From NCBI GenBank assembly GCA_023419515.1, contig JAEZXW010000058.1, positions 1 to 14,082 on the forward strand: DNA of 14,082 nucleotides, in the 5' to 3' direction. Positions 6,939-13,579 of this stretch are shown piece by piece (the stretch's first letter is position 1; each line of letters starts with the position of its first letter). Source of the stretch: Actinomycetes bacterium. GTDB taxonomy: Bacteria > Actinomycetota > Coriobacteriia > Coriobacteriales > JAEZXW01. The notes under the pieces were generated by a model that saw only the letters and a list, made by a program, of their open reading frames with translations, had not been told where the DNA came from and searched no databases. A program made the translations under genes and the position numbers.

Positions 6939-8297
6939 TCACGCGTTATCCGAGAGAAACTCAGGCAGCTCTTTTTCGATAAAGTCTGTATAAACCTGAC
7001 CGGCATTGAAGGCCTCATTTTGAAGCAATGCCAGATGAAACGGGATGGTTGTCGCAATACCCTCGATCTTAAACTCCTTGAGTGCTCGCCGAGCACGTGC
7101 GATCGCCTCATCGCGCGTTTTACCGTGAACGATGAGCTTAGCTACGAGTGAGTCGTAGGTGGGCGGCACGCGATAGCCCGCATAAGCGTGGGTATCCAAG
7201 CGCACGCCAGGTCCACCCGGAAGCTCGAGCTTTTGAATGAGACCAGGATTTGGCATGAAGTTTTTGGTGGGATCTTCTGCATTGATGCGAAACTCGATGG
7301 CATGCCCATGCACCCTCGGGCTTTCTGTCGCGCTGAGTGGTAAGCCCGCCGCAACACGAATCTGCTCTGCCACAAGATCAAGACCCGTGATCTGTTCGGT
7401 AACTGGATGCTCAACCTGAATACGAGTGTTCATCTCCATGAAGTAGAACTTACCATCAGTATCAAGCAGAAACTCGATCGTTCCTGCGTTGACATAGTTC
7501 ACCGCACGAACCGCCTTGAGCGCCGCTTCGCCGATTGCTTCGCGCATAGCCTCATCAAGTGCTGGACTTGGCGCTTCTTCAACGAGCTTTTGGTGGCGTC
7601 GCTGCACCGAACAATCGCGCTCATTGAGATGGATGGCATTACCATGCGCGTCTGCCAACACCTGTACCTCAATGTGACGCGGGCGAAGCAAAAGTTTTTC
7701 GAGGTAGACCTCATCGTTTCCAAAGGCATTTTTTGCTTCAGCACGGGCTGCCTCAAACTCGTGAGCAAGCACATCAGAGTTTGTGGCTACACGCATACCC
7801 TTGCCGCCACCACCTGCCGATGCCTTGATGAGTACCGGAAAACCAACGGCTTGAGCAAATTGCAGAGCCTCTTCGGCAGTGGCAACCGTCCCCTCACTTC
7901 CAGGGATGACCGGAACACCTGCTTGCTTCATGGTCTCTTTAGCGTTTGACTTTTCGCCCATACGCTCGATAGTTGCGGCATCTGGGCCGATGAACACGAG
8001 GTCATTGTCCACACACGCACGAGCAAACTCGGGGTTTTCGGACAAAAAGCCGTAGCCAGGGTGAACCGCATCGCAACCGCGCGAATTTGCTGCACCGATC
8101 AGCGCCATCATATTGAGATATGACTGTGCAGAAGGCGCAGGACCGATGCAGACGGTCTCATCAGCTTCAAGCACTGCCTTTGTATTAGCATCTGCCTGCG
8201 AGTAGGCAACACAGCTCATCACGCCGAGATCACGACAGGCGCGTACAACGCGCAGGGCAATCTCACCGCGATTGGCAATCAGGATCTTGCGAAACAT
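6939..8297 (-). CDS. accC: Biotin carboxylase (AccC)
   Basis: Carboxylates carrier-bound biotin using ATP and bicarbonate. The 452-residue protein is full length for a stand-alone biotin carboxylase. It starts with FRKILIANRGEIALRV. It has the ATP-grasp glycine loop GGGGKGMR (162-169), CSVQRRHQKLVEEAPSP (229-245) and the catalytic block EMNTRIQVEHPVTE (288-301), including E288, N290, R292 and E296. The start overlaps the stop of the upstream carboxyltransferase-AccB gene by one base (TAATG), with GAGAGGG just before it, so the two are translationally coupled. The only carrier domain in the window is at the end of that partner. AccC could serve acetyl-CoA carboxylase, the carboxyltransferase in the fusion, or both. 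The accA/accD subunits are not in this window. PycA-type subunits look very similar, so the partner cannot be told from this protein alone. Confidence 0.95.
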   Translation of the reverse strand: MFRKILIANRGEIALRVVRACRDLGVMSCVAYSQADANTKAVLEADETVCIGPAPSAQSYLNMMALIGAANSRGCDAVHPGYGFLSENPEFARACVDNDLVFIGPDAATIERMGEKSNAKETMKQAGVPVIPGSEGTVATAEEALQFAQAVGFPVLIKASAGGGGKGMRVATNSDVLAHEFEAARAEAKNAFGNDEVYLEKLLLRPRHIEVQVLADAHGNAIHLNERDCSVQRRHQKLVEEAPSPALDEAMREAIGEAALKAVRAVNYVNAGTIEFLLDTDGKFYFMEMNTRIQVEHPVTEQITGLDLVAEQIRVAAGLPLSATESPRVHGHAIEFRINAEDPTKNFMPNPGLIQKLELPGGPGVRLDTHAYAGYRVPPTYDSLVAKLIVHGKTRDEAIARARRALKEFKIEGIATTIPFHLALLQNEAFNAGQVYTDFIEKELPEFLSDNA

Positions 8298-10186
8298 TAC
8301 TCGCCCTCTCCAGGGTCACTCTCACGGCTGGCATGTGGCTCGAGATAAAAGAGTACCGTACCAAACTCAACTGGCTCAGCGTCATGAACACACACCTCAC
8401 GAACAGTTCCCATCTGCTCGGCAGTTATCTCGTTCATGAGCTTCATTGCTTCAACGATACACAGGGTCTGACCTGCCATGACCTCGTCACCCACACTCAC
8501 AAACGGAGCAGCATCGGGTGATGGCGCCTGGTAGAATGTGCCGACCATGGGGCTTGTCACGGGATACCAAGAGGCAGGACGATCCTTCTCAGGCTGTTGA
8601 GATGCGGTTGCCTGAGCGCTTGACTCGGCTGCCTGAACAGGAGCGCTTGCGACCTGAGCCTGCTGCATACTTGCGGCAACCTCAGGCTTTCTCACGACGA
8701 TTTCGCTACCAGCTTCACGAATGGTGATCTCACCGATGCTTGATTCTTCAACGGCGCGAATAAGCTCGCGAATCTGATTCATATCCACGTAATCGTCCTC
8801 CTTCGTAAGTGAACTTTCCTCGGCAAGCATAAAATCGACGTGCTCTGGCACGCGGTGTTTTGAAAGATAGGTGCGCGCCTCGTTAGGGAAAAGCGCATAC
8901 ATCAAAACGTCTTCTTCGCTGTGAGCTAAATCTCCAATCTCAGCAGCAACCTCGTCAAACGTGGTAGTCACGAGCGATCCTGGAGGGGTATGGGCATCCA
9001 AAATCTGAGCTGAAGAGCCCAAGACCTTCTCGACCACCTCAGTCGAAATAGGACCGGGAGCTGCACCGTACAGACCACTGAGGTAGTCTTTCATCTCTTG
9101 GCTCACGACGCTCCAGCGCTTACCAGTCAAAACGTTAAATACTGCCTGCGTTCCCGTAATCTGACTCATCGGGGTAACGAGGGGCGGAAAGCCAATCTCA
9201 GCGCGTACACGCGGGATTTCTTTAATCACATCGGGCAGGCGATCGAGCGCTTTTTGAATCTCGAGCTGGCTCAGGAGGTTTGACATCATGCCGCCAGGAA
9301 TCTGAAGAGAGAAAACCTGCATCTGCACGATGCCCGAAACGCCACGCTTGTAGTGACCACGTTTGCGTACTTCTTCCCAGTAGTTGGCAATTTCAAAGAG
9401 CAGATCAAGGTCAAGCCCTGTATCAAAGTTTGACTCACGAAATGCCGAGACCATCATCTCAACAGCGGGGTGTGAGTTACCAAAGGCAAGCGGAGCTGAG
9501 CAGGTATCGACAATGGCTGCTCCTGCCTGGGCTCCCTTGATGAAGTTCGCAGGCGCCATACCGCCAACGTAGTGGCAGTGCAGGTGAACCGGTAATCCTG
9601 TGGCATCCTTGAGCGCCTTAACGAGACGCTCGGTGCGATACGGAGTTAAAAGCCCCGCCATGTCCTTGATGCAGATGGTGTCTGCACCGAGATCCTTGAG
9701 CTTGCAAGCATAATCGACATACGAATCAAGCGTGTGAACTGGTGAAACCGTGTATGAGATGGCTCCCTCAAAATGAGCGCCAACCTTCTTGACCGCCTCA
9801 GCACAGTCGATAATATTGCGGATGTCATTGAGGGCATCAAACACGCGAAATACATCAATACCGTTGCGATGAGCAGCGGCGATAAAATGCTCGATGATGT
9901 CGCGCGAATAGTGACGATAGCCAACCAGGTTTTGACCACGCACCAACATTGCAAGTGGCGTATGCGGACAGTGCTTTTTAATCTGACGCAGGCGCTCCCA
10001 AGGGTTTTCATCCAAGAATCGAATGCAGGTGTCAAAGGTTGCTCCACCCCAACACTCGATTGCCCAGTATCCCACCTCATCCATGAGCGGCAGAACCGGG
10101 AGCATATCTCCGATGGTCATTCTGGTTGCCCATAACGATTGCTGCCCATCGCGAATCGTTACATCCTCAATATAGAGTGGCTTCAC
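8297..10186 (-). CDS. Carboxyltransferase (PycB/OadA type) fused to a complete AccB biotin carrier
   Basis: A 629-residue two-part protein. Residues 1-460 are a metal-dependent carboxyltransferase of the pyruvate carboxylase B / oxaloacetate decarboxylase alpha / transcarboxylase 5S group: RDGQQS (R12, D13, Q16), RGQNLVGY (R83), the lysine in IKDMAGL (K174), metal ligands H203 and H205, and TPMSQITGTQAVFNV (T338). Residues 467-629 are a whole AccB: the N-terminal MNQIRELIRAVEESSIGEI unit, an Ala/Gln/Ser linker (about 500-538), and a biotinyl domain with the AccB 'thumb' (FYQAPSPDAAPF) and EAMKLM (biotin on K582). The start is GTG at 10186, with AAGAGGTAAC upstream. It leads the operon and overlaps accC by one base. 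The keto-acid substrate is uncertain: pyruvate carboxylation fits the alanine genes nearby, and no OadB-type membrane subunit is present. An internal start may also release free AccB. Confidence 0.9.
   Translation of the reverse strand: MKPLYIEDVTIRDGQQSLWATRMTIGDMLPVLPLMDEVGYWAIECWGGATFDTCIRFLDENPWERLRQIKKHCPHTPLAMLVRGQNLVGYRHYSRDIIEHFIAAAHRNGIDVFRVFDALNDIRNIIDCAEAVKKVGAHFEGAISYTVSPVHTLDSYVDYACKLKDLGADTICIKDMAGLLTPYRTERLVKALKDATGLPVHLHCHYVGGMAPANFIKGAQAGAAIVDTCSAPLAFGNSHPAVEMMVSAFRESNFDTGLDLDLLFEIANYWEEVRKRGHYKRGVSGIVQMQVFSLQIPGGMMSNLLSQLEIQKALDRLPDVIKEIPRVRAEIGFPPLVTPMSQITGTQAVFNVLTGKRWSVVSQEMKDYLSGLYGAAPGPISTEVVEKVLGSSAQILDAHTPPGSLVTTTFDEVAAEIGDLAHSEEDVLMYALFPNEARTYLSKHRVPEHVDFMLAEESSLTKEDDYVDMNQIRELIRAVEESSIGEITIREAGSEIVVRKPEVAASMQQAQVASAPVQAAESSAQATASQQPEKDRPASWYPVTSPMVGTFYQAPSPDAAPFVSVGDEVMAGQTLCIVEAMKLMNEITAEQMGTVREVCVHDAEPVEFGTVLFYLEPHASRESDPGEGE
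8786..8803 (-). promoter_or_regulatory. Internal Shine-Dalgarno and in-frame GTG at the start of the AccB part
   Basis: Inside the fusion gene, the minus strand reads AAGGAGG at 8803-8797, then 8 nt, then GTG at 8788-8786, in frame and two codons before the ATG (8782-8780) of MNQIRELI, the usual AccB start. The seven bases match the anti-Shine-Dalgarno core perfectly and the spacing is optimal. Initiation here would give a 163-residue free AccB (8788-8297). The caveat is that the bases also encode Lys-Glu-Asp, so the match could be chance, and initiation has not been shown. Confidence 0.5.
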
Positions 10187-10207
10187 GCTCGTTACCTCTT
10201 TTAGTTA

Positions 10208-10248
10208 CCGATACAAATTTGCCGATACAACATAGCCAATTAGCCAAT
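10208..10248. repeat. Two pairs of direct repeats upstream of the carboxyltransferase-accB-accC operon
   Basis: Read on the minus strand, toward the operon, the segment between the ald terminator and the ribosome binding site holds ATTGGCTA twice in perfect tandem (10248-10241 and 10240-10233). TTGTATCGG follows twice (10230-10222 and 10216-10208), with 14 bases between repeat starts. Together they fill nearly all the leader between terminator and start codon, which suggests binding sites for one or two regulators of biotin-enzyme or lipid genes. I could not place a clear -35/-10 pair. The regulator is unknown. Confidence 0.55.
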
Positions 10249-10251
10249 ATG

Positions 10252-10291
10252 AAAAAAGTGCTTTGGGCAAGTATAGCAGCCCAAAGCACTT
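10252..10291 (-). terminator. Intrinsic terminator of ald
   Basis: A perfect 13-bp stem (arms 10256-10268 and 10279-10291, GC-rich core GGGC/GCCC) around a 10-base loop, followed on the minus strand by a run of six T (10257-10252, the first two shared with the stem). It lies about 70 bases past the ald stop. It separates ald from the downstream carboxyltransferase operon, so that operon should need its own promoter at 10187-10251 or depend on readthrough. Confidence 0.9.
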
Positions 10292-10361
10292 CTACTATCA
10301 TCTGTTTAAGCCGATGAGCGGCAAGTACACCGCCAGTGGCTTGATTTTATGACGATAGGAA

Positions 10362-11468
10362 TTAAGCCAATGCATCCTCAAGGGTGACGTAGTCATAACC
10401 CAAAGCGTCAGCAACACCAGCGCAAGTCACCTTGCCATCGTGAGTGTTCACGCCGTTTGCCAGACCCTCGTCCATCTTAAATGCTGCCAAACCATGATCA
10501 GCCAGCAAAAGACCGCTTGCCAAAGTGGCGTTGGTCAACGACTGCGTTGAAGTACGAGCAACTGAACCGGGCATGTTGGTAACGCAATAGTGAACAACAT
10601 CGTGCTCAATATAAACTGGGTTGTCATGCGTCGTTGGCTTTGCCGTCTCAATGCAGCCGCCCTGGTCGATAGCGACGTCAACCACAACAGCGCCGCGCTT
10701 CATGACCTTGATATCTTCCTCCAAAACGAGCTTTGGAGCCTTGCGGCCAGGAATCAAGACGGCACCAACAACGAGGTCAGCATCCTGAACAACGTTGTGG
10801 ATGTTGGAGCGGTTTGAATAGAGCGTTGAAACGCTGCCTTTAAACATATCCTCGAGATATGCAAGGCGGTTCAAGTCAATATCGAGAATGGTGACGATAG
10901 CGCCAAGGCCAGCAGCAAGGCGAGCAGCAGCGGTACCAACAACACCACCACCGATAACGACAACCTTACCGCGCTCAACACCAGGAACGCCAGGAAGCAA
11001 AATCCCTTCACCGCCGTACTGGCGCTGCAGGTGCTTCATACCCTCAACGATTGCCAAACGTCCAGCAATCTCGGACATAGGAGCCAAACAAGGCAGACCG
11101 CCACGACGATCGGTCATGGTCTCGTATGCAATACCAGTGACCTTACGATCGAGCAATGCCTGCGTTAGTGGCTTATCAGCAGCAAGGTGAAGGTAGGTGT
11201 AGAGAAGCTGACCTTCCTTCATGCGATCATACTCAGAAGCGATGGGCTCTTTGACCTTAACGATCATCTCTGCATTCCATGCGTCTTCTACTGAGCCAAT
11301 GGTCGCACCAGCTGCTCGATAGTCATCGTCGGTATAGTGAGCGCCTTCACCTGCGTGAGCCTCAACAACAACCTGATGACCGTGATTAACGTACTCGCGA
11401 ACATTGTCTGGAGTCAAACCAACACGTGACTCATTATTCTTAACTTCGCGCGGTACACCGATGAGCAT
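10362..11468 (-). CDS. ald: Alanine dehydrogenase
   Basis: NAD-dependent reversible deamination of L-alanine to pyruvate and ammonia. The 368-residue protein matches the family from MLIGVPREVKNNESRVGLTP onward. R15, K73 (in VKVKEP) and H94 (in TYLHLAA) correspond to the substrate-binding Arg, Lys and His. The Rossmann loop is GGGVVG (173-178), with acidic D196 ending the next strand, which favours NAD over NADP. D268 (VAIDQGG) and N298 (VTNMPG) complete the active site. An open frame extends to 11534, but I chose the ATG at 11468 because AAAGGA lies 6 nt before it and the homology begins there. The gene stands alone between a terminator and a divergent alanine/glycine symporter gene, which suggests a role in alanine catabolism. 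In the reverse direction it could instead serve redox balance. Confidence 0.97.
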   Translation of the reverse strand: MLIGVPREVKNNESRVGLTPDNVREYVNHGHQVVVEAHAGEGAHYTDDDYRAAGATIGSVEDAWNAEMIVKVKEPIASEYDRMKEGQLLYTYLHLAADKPLTQALLDRKVTGIAYETMTDRRGGLPCLAPMSEIAGRLAIVEGMKHLQRQYGGEGILLPGVPGVERGKVVVIGGGVVGTAAARLAAGLGAIVTILDIDLNRLAYLEDMFKGSVSTLYSNRSNIHNVVQDADLVVGAVLIPGRKAPKLVLEEDIKVMKRGAVVVDVAIDQGGCIETAKPTTHDNPVYIEHDVVHYCVTNMPGSVARTSTQSLTNATLASGLLLADHGLAAFKMDEGLANGVNTHDGKVTCAGVADALGYDYVTLEDALA

Positions 11469-11869
11469 AGCAATCCTTTCGAGATGCTGGATGCAAGGTT
11501 GTATTAGCACATGCACAACAACCCTGCTCCTCATGGACTAACGCCTCAATAGTACCGCAGGCTGTCTGAATTTCTGATACAAGTTTCTGAGTTCTTATGA
11601 AAACCGTTTTTACCTGCTGAATTGCTGAGGCAACGCTGACTTATTGTGCCTTGTGTTTTGACGATCGAAATGCATTTGTCAGCAAATAACCCTCCGTTGG
11701 CGGCTCAAAACAACCGCGCTGGCCAGTATCCAAAACCTAAACACATGACGGATGAAACTATCCCCTAGCCTTACAGGACGCGATGTTTGAGATCGTAGTA
11801 TTTCCTATGTTGTACTGGCCAATCTTGTGGTGCTCGCACCCAAGATGACTCGAGAGGACGACCACAAAC
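11469..11869. other. Divergent ald / symporter intergenic region with candidate operators
   Basis: This 401-bp stretch has no convincing gene. It holds several possible regulatory elements: the palindrome AAAACCGTTTT (11600-11610), an inverted repeat ATTTG-4-CAAAT (11674-11687), TTTCTGA twice in direct orientation (11571-11577 and 11584-11590), and a distant inverted pair TGGCCAGTA (11720-11728) / TACTGGCCA (11813-11821) in the symporter leader. TTGACG at 11658 resembles a plus-strand -35, but no good -10 follows. I looked for the conserved core of a glycine riboswitch, common upstream of this transporter family, and did not see one. Confidence 0.5.
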
Positions 11870-13342
11870 ATGCAGATCATCACCGATATTATTGGGTTTA
11901 TTAATGACACAATGTGGGGTATCCCCATGCTTGTCATTTTGCTGGGAACCCATATCTACGTCACCATCAGAACAAAGTTCATCCAGCGCAAGATTTGGAC
12001 GGCTATCAAGCTCTCCTTCTCAAATGAGAACCAAGAAAAGGGTGATGTCTCGCAGTTTGGCGCCCTTGCCACCTCGCTCGCCGCAACCATCGGTACTGGT
12101 AATATCATCGGCGTTGGCACCGCAATTGCCCTCGGTGGTCCCGGTGCACTCCTGTGGATGTGGCTCGCCGGTATCTGCGGTATGGCAACCAAGTACGCCG
12201 AATCGCTCATCTCTGTTAAGTTCCGCGTTCAGACCCCTGATGGCCGCATGCTCGGTGGTGCGATGTATGCGCTTGACCGCGGCTTGAAGATGAAGTGGCT
12301 CGGCATTTTGTTTGCTGGCTTTGCTGCGGTTGCTGCCTTTGGTATTGGTTGTTCGGTACAGAGCAACGCGATCGCAACGACCCTGCACGACAACTTTGCC
12401 GTGCCTACCTGGGCAACCGCAATCGTACTCGTCATCCTCATGGTCGTCGTCATCTTTGGTGGTGTGAAGTCCATCTCTCGTGTTTGCGAGAGTCTCGTTC
12501 CTTTCATGGCCATCGGCTACATCATCTGCTGTATCGGTATCCTGATTGTGAACCACACCTATATTGGTGAGGCACTCCTGCTCATCATCGAAGCCGCATT
12601 TGCTCCTCGCTCTGTTGGCGGCGGTGTCATCGGTGCCGGTGTCATGATGGCATTGCGTTACGGTGTTGCTCGTGGTTTGTTCTCCAACGAGTCTGGTATG
12701 GGTTCGGCTCCGATCGTTGCTGCATCTGCTCAGACCAAAAACCCCTGCCGTCAGGCACTTGTTTCGATGTCTGCAACCTTCTGGGACACTGTTGTTGTCT
12801 GCGCGCTGACTGGCTTGATGCTCGTCTCAAGCATGGTTGCTCACCCTGAGCTTTTCCCAGTCAACAACGAGGGACTCTTTATGATCGACGGCGGTAAGCT
12901 CACCTCCGTTGCCTTTGGTATTATCCCTGGCTTTGGCGTTGCATTCCTGACCGTCGCACTGGTGCTCTTTGCATTCTCAACCATCCTTGGCTGGAGCTAC
13001 TACGGAGAGCGTGCTGCTGAATACCTCTTTGGCGCCAAGATCATCACGCCTTACCGCATCGCTTACACGGTAATCGCTTGCATCGGCTGCCTGGTTGGTC
13101 TCGGCATCATCTGGACGATCGCTGACATCTTGAACGCTCTCATGGTTCTGCCAAACATAGTCGCAATCTGGGCACTCATGAAGATCATCAACAAGGAGAC
13201 CCAGTACTACGTCTACACCGGCCACCTCGACGAGGTCGACACGACGCCAATCCCTGTTCGCAACCAGGACGGATCGCTGCCTGAGTCGGCATACCAGATC
13301 GATGAGTTCAAGGACATTCCGAGCAAGGATACAAGCTTCTAA
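11870..13342 (+). CDS. Alanine/glycine:cation symporter (AGCS family)
   Basis: A 490-residue inner-membrane transporter of the AGCS family, which imports alanine or glycine with Na+ (or H+). Family signatures are GDVSQFGALATSLAATIGTG (58-77), GPGALLWMWLAGICGMATKY (90-109), the central GLFSNESGMGSAPIVAASA and a run of hydrophobic segments from about residue 15 to 440. The last 45 or so residues are polar and acidic and probably cytoplasmic. The ATG at 11870 is preceded by GAGAGGA, 11 nt upstream. It is the only plus-strand gene in the window and is divergent from ald; substrate alanine is inferred from that pairing. Codon choice looks more restricted than in the neighbours (many GGT, CTC, ATC and CGC codons), consistent with high expression. 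A strong terminator follows. No partner subunit is expected. Confidence 0.95.
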   Translation: MQIITDIIGFINDTMWGIPMLVILLGTHIYVTIRTKFIQRKIWTAIKLSFSNENQEKGDVSQFGALATSLAATIGTGNIIGVGTAIALGGPGALLWMWLAGICGMATKYAESLISVKFRVQTPDGRMLGGAMYALDRGLKMKWLGILFAGFAAVAAFGIGCSVQSNAIATTLHDNFAVPTWATAIVLVILMVVVIFGGVKSISRVCESLVPFMAIGYIICCIGILIVNHTYIGEALLLIIEAAFAPRSVGGGVIGAGVMMALRYGVARGLFSNESGMGSAPIVAASAQTKNPCRQALVSMSATFWDTVVVCALTGLMLVSSMVAHPELFPVNNEGLFMIDGGKLTSVAFGIIPGFGVAFLTVALVLFAFSTILGWSYYGERAAEYLFGAKIITPYRIAYTVIACIGCLVGLGIIWTIADILNALMVLPNIVAIWALMKIINKETQYYVYTGHLDEVDTTPIPVRNQDGSLPESAYQIDEFKDIPSKDTSF

Positions 13343-13368
13343 GCGCTCAATTGTGCTGAATGATTTAA

Positions 13369-13391
13369 CCGCTTGACAAAAAGTTAAGCGG
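13369..13391. repeat. Small hairpin just after the symporter gene
   Basis: CCGCTTGAC and GTTAAGCGG pair as a 9-bp stem (one G-U) around an AAAAA loop, 26 bases past the symporter stop and just before the main terminator. The core word CCGCT or its complement recurs next to AA/TT-rich bases at 13449-13454 and 13529-13534. It may stabilise the mRNA end. There is no T-run, so I do not call it a terminator. Confidence 0.45.
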
Positions 13392-13395
13392 CATG

Positions 13396-13440
13396 AAAAA
13401 GGGCTTGACTCCCAATGAGGAGGCAGGCCCTTTTGTTTGT
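13396..13440. terminator. Probable bidirectional intrinsic terminator
   Basis: Arms 13401-13412 and 13419-13430 form a 12-bp stem with one G-U pair and one mismatch around a 6-base loop. It is followed on the plus strand by TTTTGTTTGT and flanked on the other side by AAAAA (13396-13400), so it also reads as stem plus T-run on the minus strand. It lies between the convergent symporter and PfkB-family genes and can end both transcripts. Confidence 0.85.
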
Positions 13441-13579
13441 ACAAATTTAAGCGGTAAAACGAATGATGCAGACGCGACGAGCAATACAGATGCTCTCAGA
13501 GTGAATGCGCAGCGGCTGCACTTACTTTAACCGCTCGTCACAGAGGCACTCACATACACCTTCTCGCTCACATGCTCAT

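Noticed and set aside
10208..10230. TTGTATCGG repeats as a biotin-repressor (BirA/BioR-like) operator
   Set aside because: The half-site faintly resembles TTGTAAACC-type sites, but the copies are direct, not inverted, and too close; left as an unassigned repeat.
11469..11534. 22-codon upstream extension of ald
   Set aside because: Not similar to alanine dehydrogenase N-termini; the ATG at 11468 has AAAGGA at good spacing.
11700..11869. Possible glycine riboswitch before the AGCS transporter
   Set aside because: Such riboswitches are common in this position, but I could not find the conserved core elements in the leader.
12020..12556. Minus-strand open frame of about 178 codons within the symporter gene
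   Set aside because: Antisense shadow; the composition (Asp/His/Thr-rich) is what the complement of a biased membrane-protein gene gives.
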